Below are positions 7,477-17,400 of a stretch of 64,000 nt of DNA, piece after piece. Position numbers and translations under genes: made by a program. The stretch is from Cytophagales bacterium (GTDB lineage: Bacteria > Bacteroidota > Bacteroidia > Cytophagales > Cyclobacteriaceae): the NCBI GenBank assembly GCA_020402945.1, contig JADBYQ010000027.1:1-64000 (forward strand). The letters run 5' to 3'. The notes below the pieces were generated by a model. The model saw only the letters and a list, made by a program, of their open reading frames with translations. It did no database searches and was not told where the DNA came from. The number at the start of each line of letters is the position of its first letter. Position 1 is the first letter of the stretch.

Positions 7477-8703
7477 ATGGTTAAATTTCCGCAAAAAAAA
7501 CCAACGGTGAAACTCTATAGAAATTTATGTGAGGCGGTTGTTAATGGTTTGGAGCTTATTTTCACCGAAAAAAAGTATGCCGATAAGGTTATTGAGAAGA
7601 TTCTGAAGAGCAATCCGAAGTGGGGTGCTCGTGATAGGCGTTTCATTGCTGAAACGATCTATGATATCGTTCGTTGGTACAGACTGTTTATCGAACTCAC
7701 AGGTGCGGATGAGGATGATTATTGGAAATTACTGGCGGTCTGGTGCCTTTGGAATAAAGTGGACTTCCCGGACTGGGAGGAGTTAAAAGGTTTGAACAGA
7801 AAGAAAATACTTGAAAATTATGAACAGCTGAAAGCGAACCGGAAGATCAGAGAGTCTATTCCTGATTGGCTGGATGAGTTGGGGGTTAAAGAACTTGGTA
7901 CGAAATGGGAAAAGGAGATAGCAGCGTTAAATGAAGAGGCTAAAGTAGTTTTGCGAGTTAATACAATCAAGATTTCAAGAGAAGAGCTTCAAAAGCAATT
8001 GGAAGAACTAGAAAACATTTTGACAGATGCACCGCTTGATTTTCCGGATGCATTGTTGCTCGAAGAGCGCCAGAATATTTTTACCCGACAGCAATTCAAA
8101 GACGGATTATTTGAAGTGCAAGATGGCGGATCGCAATTGATTGCTCCGTTTCTGCAAGTGAAGCCGGGCATGCGTGTGATTGATGCGTGTGCAGGTGCAG
8201 GCGGTAAAACGCTCCATTTAGCCGCCTTAATGCAAAACAAAGGACGCATCATCGCTTTGGATACCGAGGAGTGGAAATTAGACGAATTGAAGAAGAGAGG
8301 AAGACGTGCAGGAGTTGCCAACGTGGAGACAAGATTGATCGAATCGTCAAAGACGATTAAACGATTGGAAAATTCTGCCGATCGTTTACTATTGGATGTT
8401 CCATGCTCCGGGTTAGGCGTTTTGAAAAGAAACCCAGACGCGAAATGGAAAATGTCACTTGACTTTATAGAACAAGTAAAAGAGTTGCAACAGCGAATTC
8501 TTGCCGACTATAGTTCGATGGTGAAAACAGGTGGAGAGATGGTTTATTCTACCTGTAGTCTATTTCCATCTGAGAATGAAAAACAGGTGGAAACATTTTT
8601 AAAAAATCAACCCCAGCACTTTGAATTGCTTGAGCAAAAGACGGTTTTGCCTTCCGCTGGGTTTGATGGCTTCTTTATGGCACGCCTAAAAAAATTAAAG
8701 TAA
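7477..8703 (+). CDS. RsmB/NOP-family RNA (cytosine-5) methyltransferase
   Basis: A 408-aa S-adenosylmethionine-dependent RNA m5C methylase, probably acting on 16S rRNA. The N-terminal helical region (residues 1-150) is followed by the Rossmann MTase domain. That contains motif I (DACAGAGGKTLHLA), motif IV with the first Cys (LDVPCSGLGVLKRNPDAKW, Cys about 310) and motif VI with the second, catalytic Cys (YSTCSLFPSEN, Cys about 360). Both cysteines typical of this family are present. Start ATG at 7477 lies 30 bp from the divergent CHAT gene, so the two promoters must overlap. PlsC follows with a 13-bp gap, suggesting co-transcription. Confidence 0.9.
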   Translation: MVKFPQKKPTVKLYRNLCEAVVNGLELIFTEKKYADKVIEKILKSNPKWGARDRRFIAETIYDIVRWYRLFIELTGADEDDYWKLLAVWCLWNKVDFPDWEELKGLNRKKILENYEQLKANRKIRESIPDWLDELGVKELGTKWEKEIAALNEEAKVVLRVNTIKISREELQKQLEELENILTDAPLDFPDALLLEERQNIFTRQQFKDGLFEVQDGGSQLIAPFLQVKPGMRVIDACAGAGGKTLHLAALMQNKGRIIALDTEEWKLDELKKRGRRAGVANVETRLIESSKTIKRLENSADRLLLDVPCSGLGVLKRNPDAKWKMSLDFIEQVKELQQRILADYSSMVKTGGEMVYSTCSLFPSENEKQVETFLKNQPQHFELLEQKTVLPSAGFDGFFMARLKKLK

Positions 8704-8716
8704 CAGAGCATTGTTG

Positions 8717-9442
8717 ATGAAAACGATTTTAATAAAGGTCTATTCCTTTTGGGTTTTATTTGTTTTTTCTTTTTTCATGTTGTTGTTTTTGCCCGGTATA
8801 GTTTTGCCCGCATTTTTCGGACCAAGGGCTGTTGCCGTAACTTATTTTTTCATGAAACTCTGGTCGTGGATCTTTAGTAAGCTCACGTTCATTCGATATG
8901 AAATGATTGGGCGAGAAAAAATTCCCAAAGGAAAGGCGTTTATTTATGTTAGCAATCATACCTCTTTCTTGGATTTGCCGGGTATTTCGATGATGATTCG
9001 CGGGCAGTTTCGGCCATTGGCAAAAAAAGAGTTGTTGAAAATCCCAGTGTTTGGGTGGGTGACGCGAGCGACCTGTGTGGTTGTAGATAGGGGAAGCCAG
9101 GAAAGCAGAAAAAAGAGTCTTGGCTATCTAAAGAAAATTCTGAACCTTGGAATCAATATTTTGATTTTCCCGGAAGGCACACAGAATCGGACAAAAGAAA
9201 TCATGCAACCTTTCAAGGAAGGGGCGTTCAAGATAGCCGTTGATACCGGACAGGCAATACAACCCTTAGCAGTAATTGGTGCAGGTGCGCTAATGCCACC
9301 AGGTACGTTGAGGATTAAACCCGGAGTAATAAAAATCGTTGTGGGGGATGCGATTCCGGTACTGGATGGGGTTGACCAAGTTCAGCGTTTGAAGGATCAT
9401 ACCTTTGAGGTTTTGCAACAACTGATAAAAAGGAATTCATAG
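8717..9442 (+). CDS. plsC: 1-acyl-sn-glycerol-3-phosphate acyltransferase
   Basis: About 241 aa; the ATG at 8717 is preferred to the TTG at 8711. It transfers an acyl chain to lysophosphatidic acid at the inner membrane in phospholipid synthesis. An N-terminal membrane segment (residues 1-35) precedes the acyltransferase motifs NHTSFLD (NHx4D catalytic, about residue 80) and FPEGTQNR (substrate binding, about residue 151). It sits just behind the rRNA methylase gene and before crcB. A terminator overlaps its stop codon. Confidence 0.9.
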   Translation: MKTILIKVYSFWVLFVFSFFMLLFLPGIVLPAFFGPRAVAVTYFFMKLWSWIFSKLTFIRYEMIGREKIPKGKAFIYVSNHTSFLDLPGISMMIRGQFRPLAKKELLKIPVFGWVTRATCVVVDRGSQESRKKSLGYLKKILNLGINILIFPEGTQNRTKEIMQPFKEGAFKIAVDTGQAIQPLAVIGAGALMPPGTLRIKPGVIKIVVGDAIPVLDGVDQVQRLKDHTFEVLQQLIKRNS

Positions 9443-9456
9443 AGCATTCCTTTTTT
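9428..9456 (+). terminator. Terminator overlapping the plsC stop codon
   Basis: AAAAGGAAT (9428-9436) pairs with ATTCCTTTT (9446-9454) around a 9-base loop containing the TAG stop, followed by more T. It ends the methylase-plsC transcript. Confidence 0.7.
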
Positions 9457-9503
9457 AGGGCGGGGTTTGGATGCAACGAAAAAGTAAATACTAAATTTTA
9501 ACG

Positions 9504-9881
9504 ATGCGCGAGATGCTTCTAATTTTTGTTGGCGGAGGAATCGGAAGTGTGATGCGTTTTTCCCTCGGAACATGGATATCCTCGTTTCATTCTCATCATT
9601 TCCCCTACGGAACTCTTTTTGTGAATGTCCTTGCTTGTTTCGTACTTGGAACGTTGGTTGGCGTAGCAGACCATAAACAAATCATCTCCCCGAATGCTCG
9701 CTTATTTTGGACAGTTGGCTTTTGCGGTGGATTTAGCACTTTCTCAACGTTTAGTAGTGAGACGCTGACACTCATTCAAAACGGATTTCCGTTTTCGGGT
9801 CTGGTGTATGTTTTGGCTAGTTTGTTGTTGTGCCTTGCAGCAACTTATCTAGGCTTGTACCTAGGGGAACAAATCAATTAA
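9504..9881 (+). CDS. crcB: CrcB/Fluc fluoride channel
   Basis: A 125-aa membrane protein with four transmembrane helices. It carries the family signatures GGGIGSVMRF near the N-terminus, GTLFVNVLACFVLG in helix 2 and GFCGGFSTFSTFSSE in helix 3, including the phenylalanines that line the fluoride pore. Fluc channels act as dual-topology dimers exporting fluoride. The 61-bp upstream gap was checked for a fluoride riboswitch and none was recognised. Its 3' end overlaps that of rsmG by 8 bases, in convergent orientation. Confidence 0.92.
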   Translation: MREMLLIFVGGGIGSVMRFSLGTWISSFHSHHFPYGTLFVNVLACFVLGTLVGVADHKQIISPNARLFWTVGFCGGFSTFSTFSSETLTLIQNGFPFSGLVYVLASLLLCLAATYLGLYLGEQIN

Positions 9882-10509
9882 AAACCGGGAGATAGACAAT
9901 CTTCTTTGTTTCAAAAAAATCTTCTTTGAAGAATTCAGTAAGATCGTACAACTTATATCTTTTTTTAAGTTCGTCCATTTCCTCCTCTAAGTCTCCGCCC
10001 TTTAGGTAAAGGATACCATTGTCTAAATCATGGCTTGAATGGGATTTTACTTTTGTGTTGATCCAACCATAGAATTCTTTCATCCGCGTGACTGCCCTGC
10101 TCACGACAAAATCGTATTTATACTTTAGTTGTTCTGCGCGAATTTGATCGGCATTGATATTGTCTAATTCTATGGCTCCTGTAATTTCCTTTACCACCGT
10201 TATTTTCTTTCCAATAGAATCTACTAAATGAAATTCAGATTCCGGGAAAAGAATAGCGAGCGGTATTCCAGGAAAGCCACCACCCGTTCCTACATCGAGA
10301 ATGGTTGCGCCCGGCTTGAACTGAATCACTTTAGCAATTGCCAGCGAATGAAGAATATGATTTACATAGAGGTTGTCAATATCCTTTCTGGAAATGACAT
10401 TGATTTTTTCGTTCCACTCTTTGTACAAGGGACCCAATTGAGCGAATTGTTCTTTTTGTTTTTCGCTCAAGTCCGGGAAATAGTGGGATATAATGGCTGC
10501 GTCTTGCAA
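9874..10509 (-). CDS. rsmG: 16S rRNA (guanine-527-N7) methyltransferase RsmG
   Basis: The Rossmann core carries motif I DVGTGGGFPGIPLAI and later YDFVVSRAVTRMKEF, both typical of RsmG (GidB). The open frame extends upstream to 10665 but the added residues are unlike the family and overlap the divergent hydrolase gene. There is no ATG near the natural N-terminus (HYFPDLSEKQKEQF). A TTG at 10509 gives about 211 aa, the normal length, and an ATT slightly further upstream is another option. The enzyme modifies G527 of 16S rRNA, and loss of this enzyme is known to give low-level streptomycin resistance. The start is uncertain; the identity is not. Confidence 0.88.
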   Translation of the reverse strand: MQDAAIISHYFPDLSEKQKEQFAQLGPLYKEWNEKINVISRKDIDNLYVNHILHSLAIAKVIQFKPGATILDVGTGGGFPGIPLAILFPESEFHLVDSIGKKITVVKEITGAIELDNINADQIRAEQLKYKYDFVVSRAVTRMKEFYGWINTKVKSHSSHDLDNGILYLKGGDLEEEMDELKKRYKLYDLTEFFKEDFFETKKIVYLPVFN

Positions 10510-10576
10510 TTGGCTGGAATTTAGATTTATTTCAAGAATGTGTTGGGTTTCTGGCCCACTATAAAACTCAAAAATA

Positions 10577-11692
10577 ATGAAACAGCTTGTCAATTCATTG
10601 GTAATATTTTTAGCCGTTGGTTCTCTTTGCAGCGGGTGCAAAGCAAAACACACACACGCGGACAACCTATTTTCAACGAGGGCAGATTCATTGATGTCGA
10701 CATTCCCTGATTTTAGCGGTGTTGTATTATTGGCAAAAGGCGGGCGCCCGATTTATCATCGCGCTTTTGGCTACCAAAACTTTGTTACAAAAGAGAAAGT
10801 CGATACAGCGAGTGTTTTTGAGTTGGCATCTGTTTCCAAGCAGTTTACAGCAATGATCATTATGCAGTTGAAAGAGGAAAACAAACTCAATTTTGATGAT
10901 GGAATCGAAAAGTACTTAGGGCAACTACACTATGGCAACATCACCATTCGCAATTTATTGAACCATACCTCAGGCTTGCCGGACTATCAAGCGATTATGG
11001 ACGCCCATTGGGATAAATCTAAAGTAGCCGATAATGATGATATTATTGAATACTTAAGGAAGTACCATCCACCTAAGTTGTTTGAGCCAGGTACACAGTA
11101 TGAGTATAGTAACACCGGTTACGTATTGCTGGCGAGCATTGCCGAACTGGTTTCTGGAGAGGATTTCATTGAACTATCGCGAAGCAAAATTTTTCGACCT
11201 GTAGGTATGAATGCCACTGACATCCGAACCTTGCCAGAGAAAACAAACATTAAAAACTTTGCGTGGGGTCATATTTACGTAGCTGAAGAACAACGATACG
11301 TTCAAGCTGATTCGTTTCCGTATTCGAATTATACAATTTGGCTGGGCAATCGCAAGGGGCCTGGCCGAATCAGCTCGACTAGTTCTGACTTGTTGCGTTG
11401 GGATCGGGCATTGTATTCCGAAAGGATTATCAAGCAGCTGACACTGGAGGAGGCATTTACGCCTGCCCGCTTAAACAATGATTCGCTTTCTTATTACGGC
11501 TTTGGGTGGGATATTCGAACAAGCCCAAACGGAAAGCGAATCGTAAGACACAATGGCGACAACCCAGGCTATAAAACTCAAATCATCCGGCACTTAGATG
11601 AGGATAAAACCTTGATTGTACTTTGTAATAATGCCCACAAAGAATTTGAAAAAGTAGTAGAGCGTTTGGATAAACTGTTGGAAGATGAATGA
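10577..11692 (+). CDS. Beta-lactamase-family serine hydrolase lipoprotein
   Basis: A 371-aa protein with lipobox CSGC (Cys21), so probably lipid-anchored. The class-C-type fold motifs are present: SVSK (Ser85, Lys88), YSN in YEYSNTGYVL, and RHNGD in place of the KTG strand. This set marks penicillin-binding-like hydrolases and esterases rather than true beta-lactamases; the substrate is unknown. It overlaps the downstream GNAT gene by 8 bases, and the PLP enzyme after that by ATGA, so the three are translationally coupled. It is divergent from rsmG. Confidence 0.88.
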   Translation: MKQLVNSLVIFLAVGSLCSGCKAKHTHADNLFSTRADSLMSTFPDFSGVVLLAKGGRPIYHRAFGYQNFVTKEKVDTASVFELASVSKQFTAMIIMQLKEENKLNFDDGIEKYLGQLHYGNITIRNLLNHTSGLPDYQAIMDAHWDKSKVADNDDIIEYLRKYHPPKLFEPGTQYEYSNTGYVLLASIAELVSGEDFIELSRSKIFRPVGMNATDIRTLPEKTNIKNFAWGHIYVAEEQRYVQADSFPYSNYTIWLGNRKGPGRISSTSSDLLRWDRALYSERIIKQLTLEEAFTPARLNNDSLSYYGFGWDIRTSPNGKRIVRHNGDNPGYKTQIIRHLDEDKTLIVLCNNAHKEFEKVVERLDKLLEDE

Positions 11693-12122
11693 GATTGTTT
11701 TCAAGATAGCATCATCTACGGAAGACTTGGAAAGTGTTAAGGAAATGCGGTACAAGGTTTTCACCATCGAACAAGGTATTGCTCATCAACTCGATGATGA
11801 TGGCTTAGACGATAGCAGCATACACATTCTTGGGGATCACCAAGAGACAGGTGCTCCCGTGGTATCCGGGCGATTGACTATAAATGGAAGTACAGGAGTT
11901 ATCTCACGCATTGCTGTTTACAAAGAATATCGTGGGCTGAAGTTGGGCCAGGAGGTGGTGAGGCGATTAGAGAAGGTAGCGATTGAAATGGGCGTTGAAA
12001 CATTAACCTTGAGTCCACATGCTTACCTTGAAAAATTTTATGCGGACTTAGGGTATCACACAGTATCAGGTGAAAAGAAAGTAGGTCAGTATACATTACT
12101 AACGATGAAAAAGAATTTATGA
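11685..12122 (+). CDS. GNAT-family N-acetyltransferase
   Basis: A 145-aa single-domain acetyltransferase. The acetyl-CoA loop reads AVYKEYRGLKLGQEVV (Q/RxxGxG/A type), preceded by the VISRI strand and followed by ETLTLSPHAYLEKFYADLGY, typical of the GNAT C-terminal arm. The N-terminal segment (MRYKVFTIEQGI) resembles ElaA-type members. The substrate is unknown. It is coupled to the serine hydrolase gene upstream and the PLP enzyme downstream. Confidence 0.85.
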   Translation: MNEIVFKIASSTEDLESVKEMRYKVFTIEQGIAHQLDDDGLDDSSIHILGDHQETGAPVVSGRLTINGSTGVISRIAVYKEYRGLKLGQEVVRRLEKVAIEMGVETLTLSPHAYLEKFYADLGYHTVSGEKKVGQYTLLTMKKNL

Positions 12123-13066
12123 TGAGTCATCGTTTATCTGTCCTTCAAGTAGAGGAAGCACACGCTGTTGGTTCGCCCGAATTTATTCATACTCCTCAAT
12201 ACATTTGCGAGCCACTTAGTAGTTTCTTTAATTTTGAGTTAGTATTGAAAGTTGAAACCATAAACCCAATTCGAAGCTTTAAAGGCCGAGGAGCTGACTA
12301 TCTTATATCGAAAGCTGCAGAGACACAGTTAATTTGTGCGAGTGCCGGCAATTTTGGACAGGCGATGGCCTATGCCTGCCGAAAGGCAAAAAAGAAGTTG
12401 ATCGTATATGCCTCGGTCAATGCAAACCCGTTGAAGGTAGATCGGGTGCGGCTGCTTGGTGCGGACGTGATTTTGTTTGGTGAAGATTTTGACGCAGCGA
12501 AAGAGGAGGCGAGGAAGATCTCGCGACAAAAAAATATTCGTTTTGTTGAAGACAGCGTAGATATTGAAACCCTTGCAGGTGCTGGGACAATTGCCCTTGA
12601 AATGACGAAAACCTTTCCATCTATTGACATTCTATTGGTGGCACTGGGAAATGGTGCACTACTAAATGGCGTTGCAAGGATAATGAAAGAGAAATCACCG
12701 TCTACAAAAATAGTTGCTGTGCAAGCCAAGGGCGCGCCTGCAATGGTTGATTCTTGGCGCGCGGGCAAATTGATTTCCTATGAACATATTGAGACAATTG
12801 CAGATGGTATTGGTGTTCGTCTTCCGGTCGAGCAGGCTTTGGAAGACATGAAAGGATTAGTGGATGATGCTTTATTGGTGGGCGAGAAATCGATTCTACA
12901 AGCGATGAAGCTGCTTCACCAGCACGCGGGATTAGTTGTGGAGCCATCTGGTGCTGTGGGGATTGCCGCGCTTCTCGAGAACAAGAACGATTTTCGGTCT
13001 CAACAAGTAGCAACTATTTTATGTGGTGGCAATCTTACCGGGGCTCAGATGAGAGAATGGCTTTAA
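12119..13066 (+). CDS. PLP-dependent threonine/serine dehydratase-like enzyme
   Basis: A 315-aa fold-type II PLP enzyme. The Schiff-base lysine lies in SFKGRGADYL, the phosphate and substrate loop in CASAGNFGQAMAYA, the glycine-rich loop in VALGNGALLNG, and the C-terminal VEPSGAVGIAALL matches threonine dehydratases. The length fits the catabolic or short form without a regulatory ACT domain. It probably deaminates threonine or serine, or acts as a related racemase. It starts within the stop codon of the GNAT gene (ATGA overlap) and ends before a strong bidirectional terminator. Confidence 0.85.
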   Translation: MMSHRLSVLQVEEAHAVGSPEFIHTPQYICEPLSSFFNFELVLKVETINPIRSFKGRGADYLISKAAETQLICASAGNFGQAMAYACRKAKKKLIVYASVNANPLKVDRVRLLGADVILFGEDFDAAKEEARKISRQKNIRFVEDSVDIETLAGAGTIALEMTKTFPSIDILLVALGNGALLNGVARIMKEKSPSTKIVAVQAKGAPAMVDSWRAGKLISYEHIETIADGIGVRLPVEQALEDMKGLVDDALLVGEKSILQAMKLLHQHAGLVVEPSGAVGIAALLENKNDFRSQQVATILCGGNLTGAQMREWL

Positions 13067-13070
13067 AATG

Positions 13071-13106
13071 AAAAAGGGTTGCCATTGAAAAAAGGCAACC
13101 CTTTTT
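13071..13106. terminator. Bidirectional terminator
   Basis: GGGTTGCC (13076-13083) and GGCAACCC (13094-13101) form an 8-bp stem with an A run before and a T run after. It separates the plus-strand PLP enzyme gene from the convergent beta-propeller gene. Confidence 0.9.
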
Positions 13107-13122
13107 GTTCAAACTCTTATTT

Positions 13123-16100
13123 CTACTTACTCCATACCGCGCCAATACCTGCCTCCCAAAGTTGTTTGTTAAAACCAGGCAAATCTTTTTCAAGAATTTG
13201 TTTTGCTCGTGCTTCAAGATTTGCCCATTCAGCATTCAACTCTTTCTGCCTGTCTAGTGTCGATTGAGTCACTTTTGGGATATCACTTTCTGCATGATTG
13301 ATCATAAACATATAGTTAGTGATAAACTTATTCGGAAAATTTTCCATGTCGTCATACGCCTTTGATTTGCGTTGAACCATGTCTTCATCCCACAATTTCA
13401 TCCGCTTGGTCAAGGCCAGTCCGTTTGCCCGTAAAGAACTAAATTTTTCTTCAGCTGGCAGATTGGCAAGCAATTGATTCAGTTGCTCCATCTTGTTATA
13501 AAGCAATGTTACCATTTTACTCATCTTATTCTGCTCGGCCTCCAAAGCACTCATCAGCTGATGATATTCTTCGTAGTGCTTGGCAGTAATTGAGTAAACG
13601 GGATTGGATAAAATTTCTAATTCGGTGTTTACCGTTTTATCATTGTATTTAAGTGTAGCAACGTATTTACCGGGCGAAGCTTTGTGTCCACTAAAACTAT
13701 TTTCGACAAAAACATTTGTGACGCCAACCATGGTTGGATATCGGAGATTCCACACAAAACGATTGACGCCTTTGGTTTTAGTGAGCGTGGGGTCAGCATT
13801 TGGGCCGCCATCATAGTGATGAAAAGTGGTGTCTGCTTTCGAACTGAATGATCGAACTAAGTTGCCTTTTGAATCTTTTATCTCCAATAAGATATGTTCG
13901 TTTTCTTTTAGTTCAGGCAATTGGTAGTAGATAACAGATCCAGTTGCTGGATTTACTCCGCGGTAGGGATTGGTTCCATTAAATTCGGGATCCGATTTAT
14001 CCAATTCGCTGTAGGCACTTGCCAACACGGTGGGTTCAGGTTGAAAAAGTGCAAATGTACTTTCTCCTCCTTTATACTGACGTACCAAGCTTAGGTCATC
14101 TAAAATCCAGAACGACCTTCCCGATGTAGCGGCAATCAAATCGCTCTGATGAATTTTTAAATCGGTGATCGGAGTAACTGGCAGGTTTAACTGAAAGGGT
14201 GCCCAATCTTTTCCACCGTTCCACGAAACGAAAACACCTAACTCAGTGCCTGCAAAAAGTAAATCTCTTCGTTTGTCGTCTTCGCGCACTACTCTCGTAA
14301 AAGCATTGTTGGGAATTCCATTGTTAATTTTTACCCAAGTCTTTCCATAATCGGTTGTTTTATAAAGACCCGGAGTATGATCGTTGAATTTATATCTAGT
14401 GGTAGCGATGTAAGCGGTAGCGGGATCGAACGGAGAAACTTCAATGGCATTGATCAAACATTCCTGCAAGCCCTGTGGGGTTATGTTCTGCCAGCTAGTG
14501 CCACCATCTTTAGTGAGATGCACAAGTCCATCATCACTGCCAGTGTAGAAAACACCCTTTTCATGAGGAGACTCAATAACATAACTCAAAGTTCCATAAT
14601 TCTCGGCACCAACGGCTTCGTTCGTGTAGGGTACACCAGGCTTTCCCTGCTTCGATTTTTCGTTGCGGGTTAAATCAGGTGACACCTCTTTCCAGGTGAT
14701 TCCCATGTCAGTTGTTTTTAGTAACAACTGAGAGCCATGGTAAAAGGCATTTGGTTCGTGCTTGGACCAGATTATCGGGGCATTCCAATTGTATCGATAC
14801 TTCATGTCTTTGGCATCGCGTCCTAAATATTCAATGGGTGCCGCCATGACATTCGTGCTCGCTTTGGCTTTCACATCTAGTAGATCAATAGTTCCTTGAT
14901 AACTTCCGCCCATCACGTAACTTGGATTGTTTGGATCAAACGCAAGGAAAGCACTCTCGCCACCGGCAGAAGAAGTCCAACTGGATGTTGAAATTCCACC
15001 ACTTCCAAATTCTCGATTAGCAATAGAAACCGAACTGTTATCTTGCTGACCGCCATAAATTCTATAGGGAAACCCGTTGTCCACATTGATGCGATAGAAT
15101 TGCGCAGTGGGCATGTTGTTTTGTGTCGACCAGGTTTTTCCGCCATTGACAGTTATGGGTGAGCCGCCATCGTCAGAAATAATCATGTTCTTTGGGTTGT
15201 TTGGATTAATCCATAGGTTATGATAATCCCCATGCGTATTTGAAATATTCTCCCAGGTCTTTCCTCCGTCAATTGATTTTAGAGCGGGAGCACTCATTAC
15301 ATAAAGTGTTAGCTCGTCTTTTGGATCAGTAAACAATTCGATATAATACCACGCACGCTGAAGCAGTCGATGATCGTTTGTCATACGGCTCCAACTATCG
15401 CCTGCATTCGTAGAAACGAATAAGCCGCCTAATTCTTTGTCAGAGTCACTTTCTATAAGCGCGTATACACGCTCAGAGTTAGAACGGCAAACAGCAATCG
15501 CCATTTTTCCTAGTTCTTTGGGAAGGCCCTCGTGAATTTTTTTCCAAGTCGCCCCCGCATCGGTGGATTTGTAAAGTCCGCTCCCCGGGCCACCACTTAC
15601 AACCTTCCAGGGTTGACGACCATATTCATTCATCGCGGCATAGAGAATGCGGGGATTATTCATGTCCATAGATAGCTCTACACAGCCCGTTTTATCATCC
15701 ACAAAAAGCACATTCGTCCAGGTAGTTCCACCATCGGTCGATTTGTAAACACCGCGTTCCTTTGAGTTGCTGTAAAGAGCGCCCTGTGCGGCCACGAAAA
15801 CTACATTTGGATCTTGTGGATGGATGGCAATCCGAGCGATGTGTTGAGTAAGATCAAGCCCCATTTTTTTCCAGGTCTTTCCTGCATCGGTAGATTTATA
15901 AACTCCGTCTCCATGATGTGTCATTACACCGCGTACTGCATGTTCACCCATTCCAACATATACTACGTTCGGATCACTCTCAGCTACGGCTATTGCACCG
16001 ACAGATCCGGTTTTGAAAAACCCGTCAGAAATGTTTTTCCAGGTAAGGCCTATGTCTTCAGTTTTCCAAAGGCCACCGCCTGTCGCGCCCATGTAGTAGG

Positions 16101-16314
16101 TGGTGATGTCACCGACCACACCCGTTGCGCATACTGAACGACCTCCACGGAAAGGGCCAATACTTCGCCACTTGACAGGCTTAAAATAGGAGTTAAGGTC
16201 TACGGCAGGTGCGTTTGCCTTTGTGTTTGGAGTCGATTCTTTCTTGCTCTCCTGTGCAAAACTCCAGAGTGCGAAAAAGAACAGCAAAGAAGATAATATG
16301 ATTTTTTTGTTCAT
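13123..16314 (-). CDS. Large secreted Asp-box (BNR/sortilin-type) beta-propeller protein
   Basis: A 1063-aa protein with a signal peptide (ending SFAQ, about residue 20). It opens with [12 protein letters not shown] and continues with many Asp-box turns (SxDxGxTW) such as [26 protein letters not shown] and TTDYGKTW over residues about 60-720, forming one or two beta-propellers of the VPS10/sialidase-like type. A C-terminal 300-residue part contains a beta-sandwich-like segment and a helical region ([19 protein letters not shown]). No sialidase catalytic RIP motif was recognised, so calling it a glycosidase would be unsafe. It is probably periplasmic or exported. Confidence 0.85.
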   Translation of the reverse strand: MNKKIILSSLLFFFALWSFAQESKKESTPNTKANAPAVDLNSYFKPVKWRSIGPFRGGRSVCATGVVGDITTYYMGATGGGLWKTEDIGLTWKNISDGFFKTGSVGAIAVAESDPNVVYVGMGEHAVRGVMTHHGDGVYKSTDAGKTWKKMGLDLTQHIARIAIHPQDPNVVFVAAQGALYSNSKERGVYKSTDGGTTWTNVLFVDDKTGCVELSMDMNNPRILYAAMNEYGRQPWKVVSGGPGSGLYKSTDAGATWKKIHEGLPKELGKMAIAVCRSNSERVYALIESDSDKELGGLFVSTNAGDSWSRMTNDHRLLQRAWYYIELFTDPKDELTLYVMSAPALKSIDGGKTWENISNTHGDYHNLWINPNNPKNMIISDDGGSPITVNGGKTWSTQNNMPTAQFYRINVDNGFPYRIYGGQQDNSSVSIANREFGSGGISTSSWTSSAGGESAFLAFDPNNPSYVMGGSYQGTIDLLDVKAKASTNVMAAPIEYLGRDAKDMKYRYNWNAPIIWSKHEPNAFYHGSQLLLKTTDMGITWKEVSPDLTRNEKSKQGKPGVPYTNEAVGAENYGTLSYVIESPHEKGVFYTGSDDGLVHLTKDGGTSWQNITPQGLQECLINAIEVSPFDPATAYIATTRYKFNDHTPGLYKTTDYGKTWVKINNGIPNNAFTRVVREDDKRRDLLFAGTELGVFVSWNGGKDWAPFQLNLPVTPITDLKIHQSDLIAATSGRSFWILDDLSLVRQYKGGESTFALFQPEPTVLASAYSELDKSDPEFNGTNPYRGVNPATGSVIYYQLPELKENEHILLEIKDSKGNLVRSFSSKADTTFHHYDGGPNADPTLTKTKGVNRFVWNLRYPTMVGVTNVFVENSFSGHKASPGKYVATLKYNDKTVNTELEILSNPVYSITAKHYEEYHQLMSALEAEQNKMSKMVTLLYNKMEQLNQLLANLPAEEKFSSLRANGLALTKRMKLWDEDMVQRKSKAYDDMENFPNKFITNYMFMINHAESDIPKVTQSTLDRQKELNAEWANLEARAKQILEKDLPGFNKQLWEAGIGAVWSK

Positions 16315-16429
16315 GGTGGATTGGATTTGTGAGCTAAATATAATTCTAAATATGACACGGTAGTATTAGAAATGTGATGGCCGGAAAGGAGGATGTTTTT
16401 CTCTTTATCCCGATGATCTTGGATAATTT

Positions 16430-17386
16430 TTATTGCTGTTGCTGCATTTGCATGTAAGCAACATAAGAGTTGCGCGCCATGATCTCAGGCTCGATGGCTA
16501 CCAAGTTAATTGGTAATACTCCTGCCAATTGAGGTTCTGTAAATTCAGTAGTGCTGAATTGTACGGTCACTTCCAATATGTACTCTTCGGCTCCTTTATA
16601 GGTTCCTTTAACAGGAGTGGTATCTGTAAAATTTCGTCCTGTAGCTAGTCGTACATGTCGCTCACCCGCCAGACAATTGTTGGTAGGATCGATGCCAACC
16701 CACCCTAAATCGGGTAGCCATGCTTCTACCCAGGCATGCGTAGCACCTTCTCCCCGCCATTCACTTGAGCCAGGGCATATATATCCACTAATGTAACGCC
16801 CTGGAATTTTCAGCAAGCGCATCATATACAAAAGCAAGTGAGCAAAGTCTTGGCAAACTCCAGCTTTCAGTTTCCAGATTTCATCTACTTGCGTTTCGAT
16901 ATTGGTAACTCCTTTTTTGTAGGTGAAATTTTTGTAAATAAAACCCGACAACGAAGTGAGTGAATCTAATGGATGAATCAGTTTATCGTCACTTATTTTT
17001 AGGACGTCACGAACTTCGGTTTCGCATACCGCCATTTCTGCCCTTAAGTAGTCAAAAAATCTTTGTTGGAATTCTTCGCTCAAAATTTTGTCCCAAACTT
17101 CAGTAGAAGCGTCCCGCGATGGGTAAAGGGGATTACTCATTTGTACGCGAAGAAAACTTTCGATGGAAAGTTCCTGGTGAGGCTGCAATAAAGAAAAGAA
17201 CCCGGTTGTGTTATTGAAATAGTCTTGCAGAGTGTAAATAGATGGCTGTTGGGAGATCTTCAACTGATGGCTTACTACCTGTTGATGATTGTCGTTGAAA
17301 GGGTAAAGTTTGATTTGATTTGCAGAGTCTACTACTTTCTCAGGGTAGCTATACAAAGTTCGATGGTGGATATAGAATTCGGGCAT
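16430..17386 (-). CDS. Transglutaminase-like protein (bacterial N-terminal-domain type)
   Basis: A 318-aa protein. An N-terminal beta-rich domain (HHRTLYSYPEKVVDSANQIKL region) is followed by the cysteine-protease-like transglutaminase core: Cys in KAGVCQDFAHLLLYMMR, His in THAWVEAWLP and Asp in GWVGIDPTNN. The triad is complete. It is the last gene of an operon with the alpha-E and circularly permuted ATP-grasp genes (gap 14 bp). That conserved trio has been predicted in published comparative work on amidoligases to build or process a small peptide. No signal peptide is seen, so it is cytoplasmic. Confidence 0.9.
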   Translation of the reverse strand: MPEFYIHHRTLYSYPEKVVDSANQIKLYPFNDNHQQVVSHQLKISQQPSIYTLQDYFNNTTGFFSLLQPHQELSIESFLRVQMSNPLYPSRDASTEVWDKILSEEFQQRFFDYLRAEMAVCETEVRDVLKISDDKLIHPLDSLTSLSGFIYKNFTYKKGVTNIETQVDEIWKLKAGVCQDFAHLLLYMMRLLKIPGRYISGYICPGSSEWRGEGATHAWVEAWLPDLGWVGIDPTNNCLAGERHVRLATGRNFTDTTPVKGTYKGAEEYILEVTVQFSTTEFTEPQLAGVLPINLVAIEPEIMARNSYVAYMQMQQQQ

Positions 17387-17400
17387 TCAACTAAACTACG

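Noticed and set aside
9443-9503. Possible fluoride riboswitch before crcB
   Set aside because: The short leader contains GGCGGGGTTTGG but lacks the conserved GATGG and closing elements; it is too short to hold the aptamer.
12370-12768. Minus-strand frame of 132 residues in the PLP enzyme gene
   Set aside because: It is antisense to a conserved enzyme and rich in Ser/Pro from complement codons; a shadow frame.
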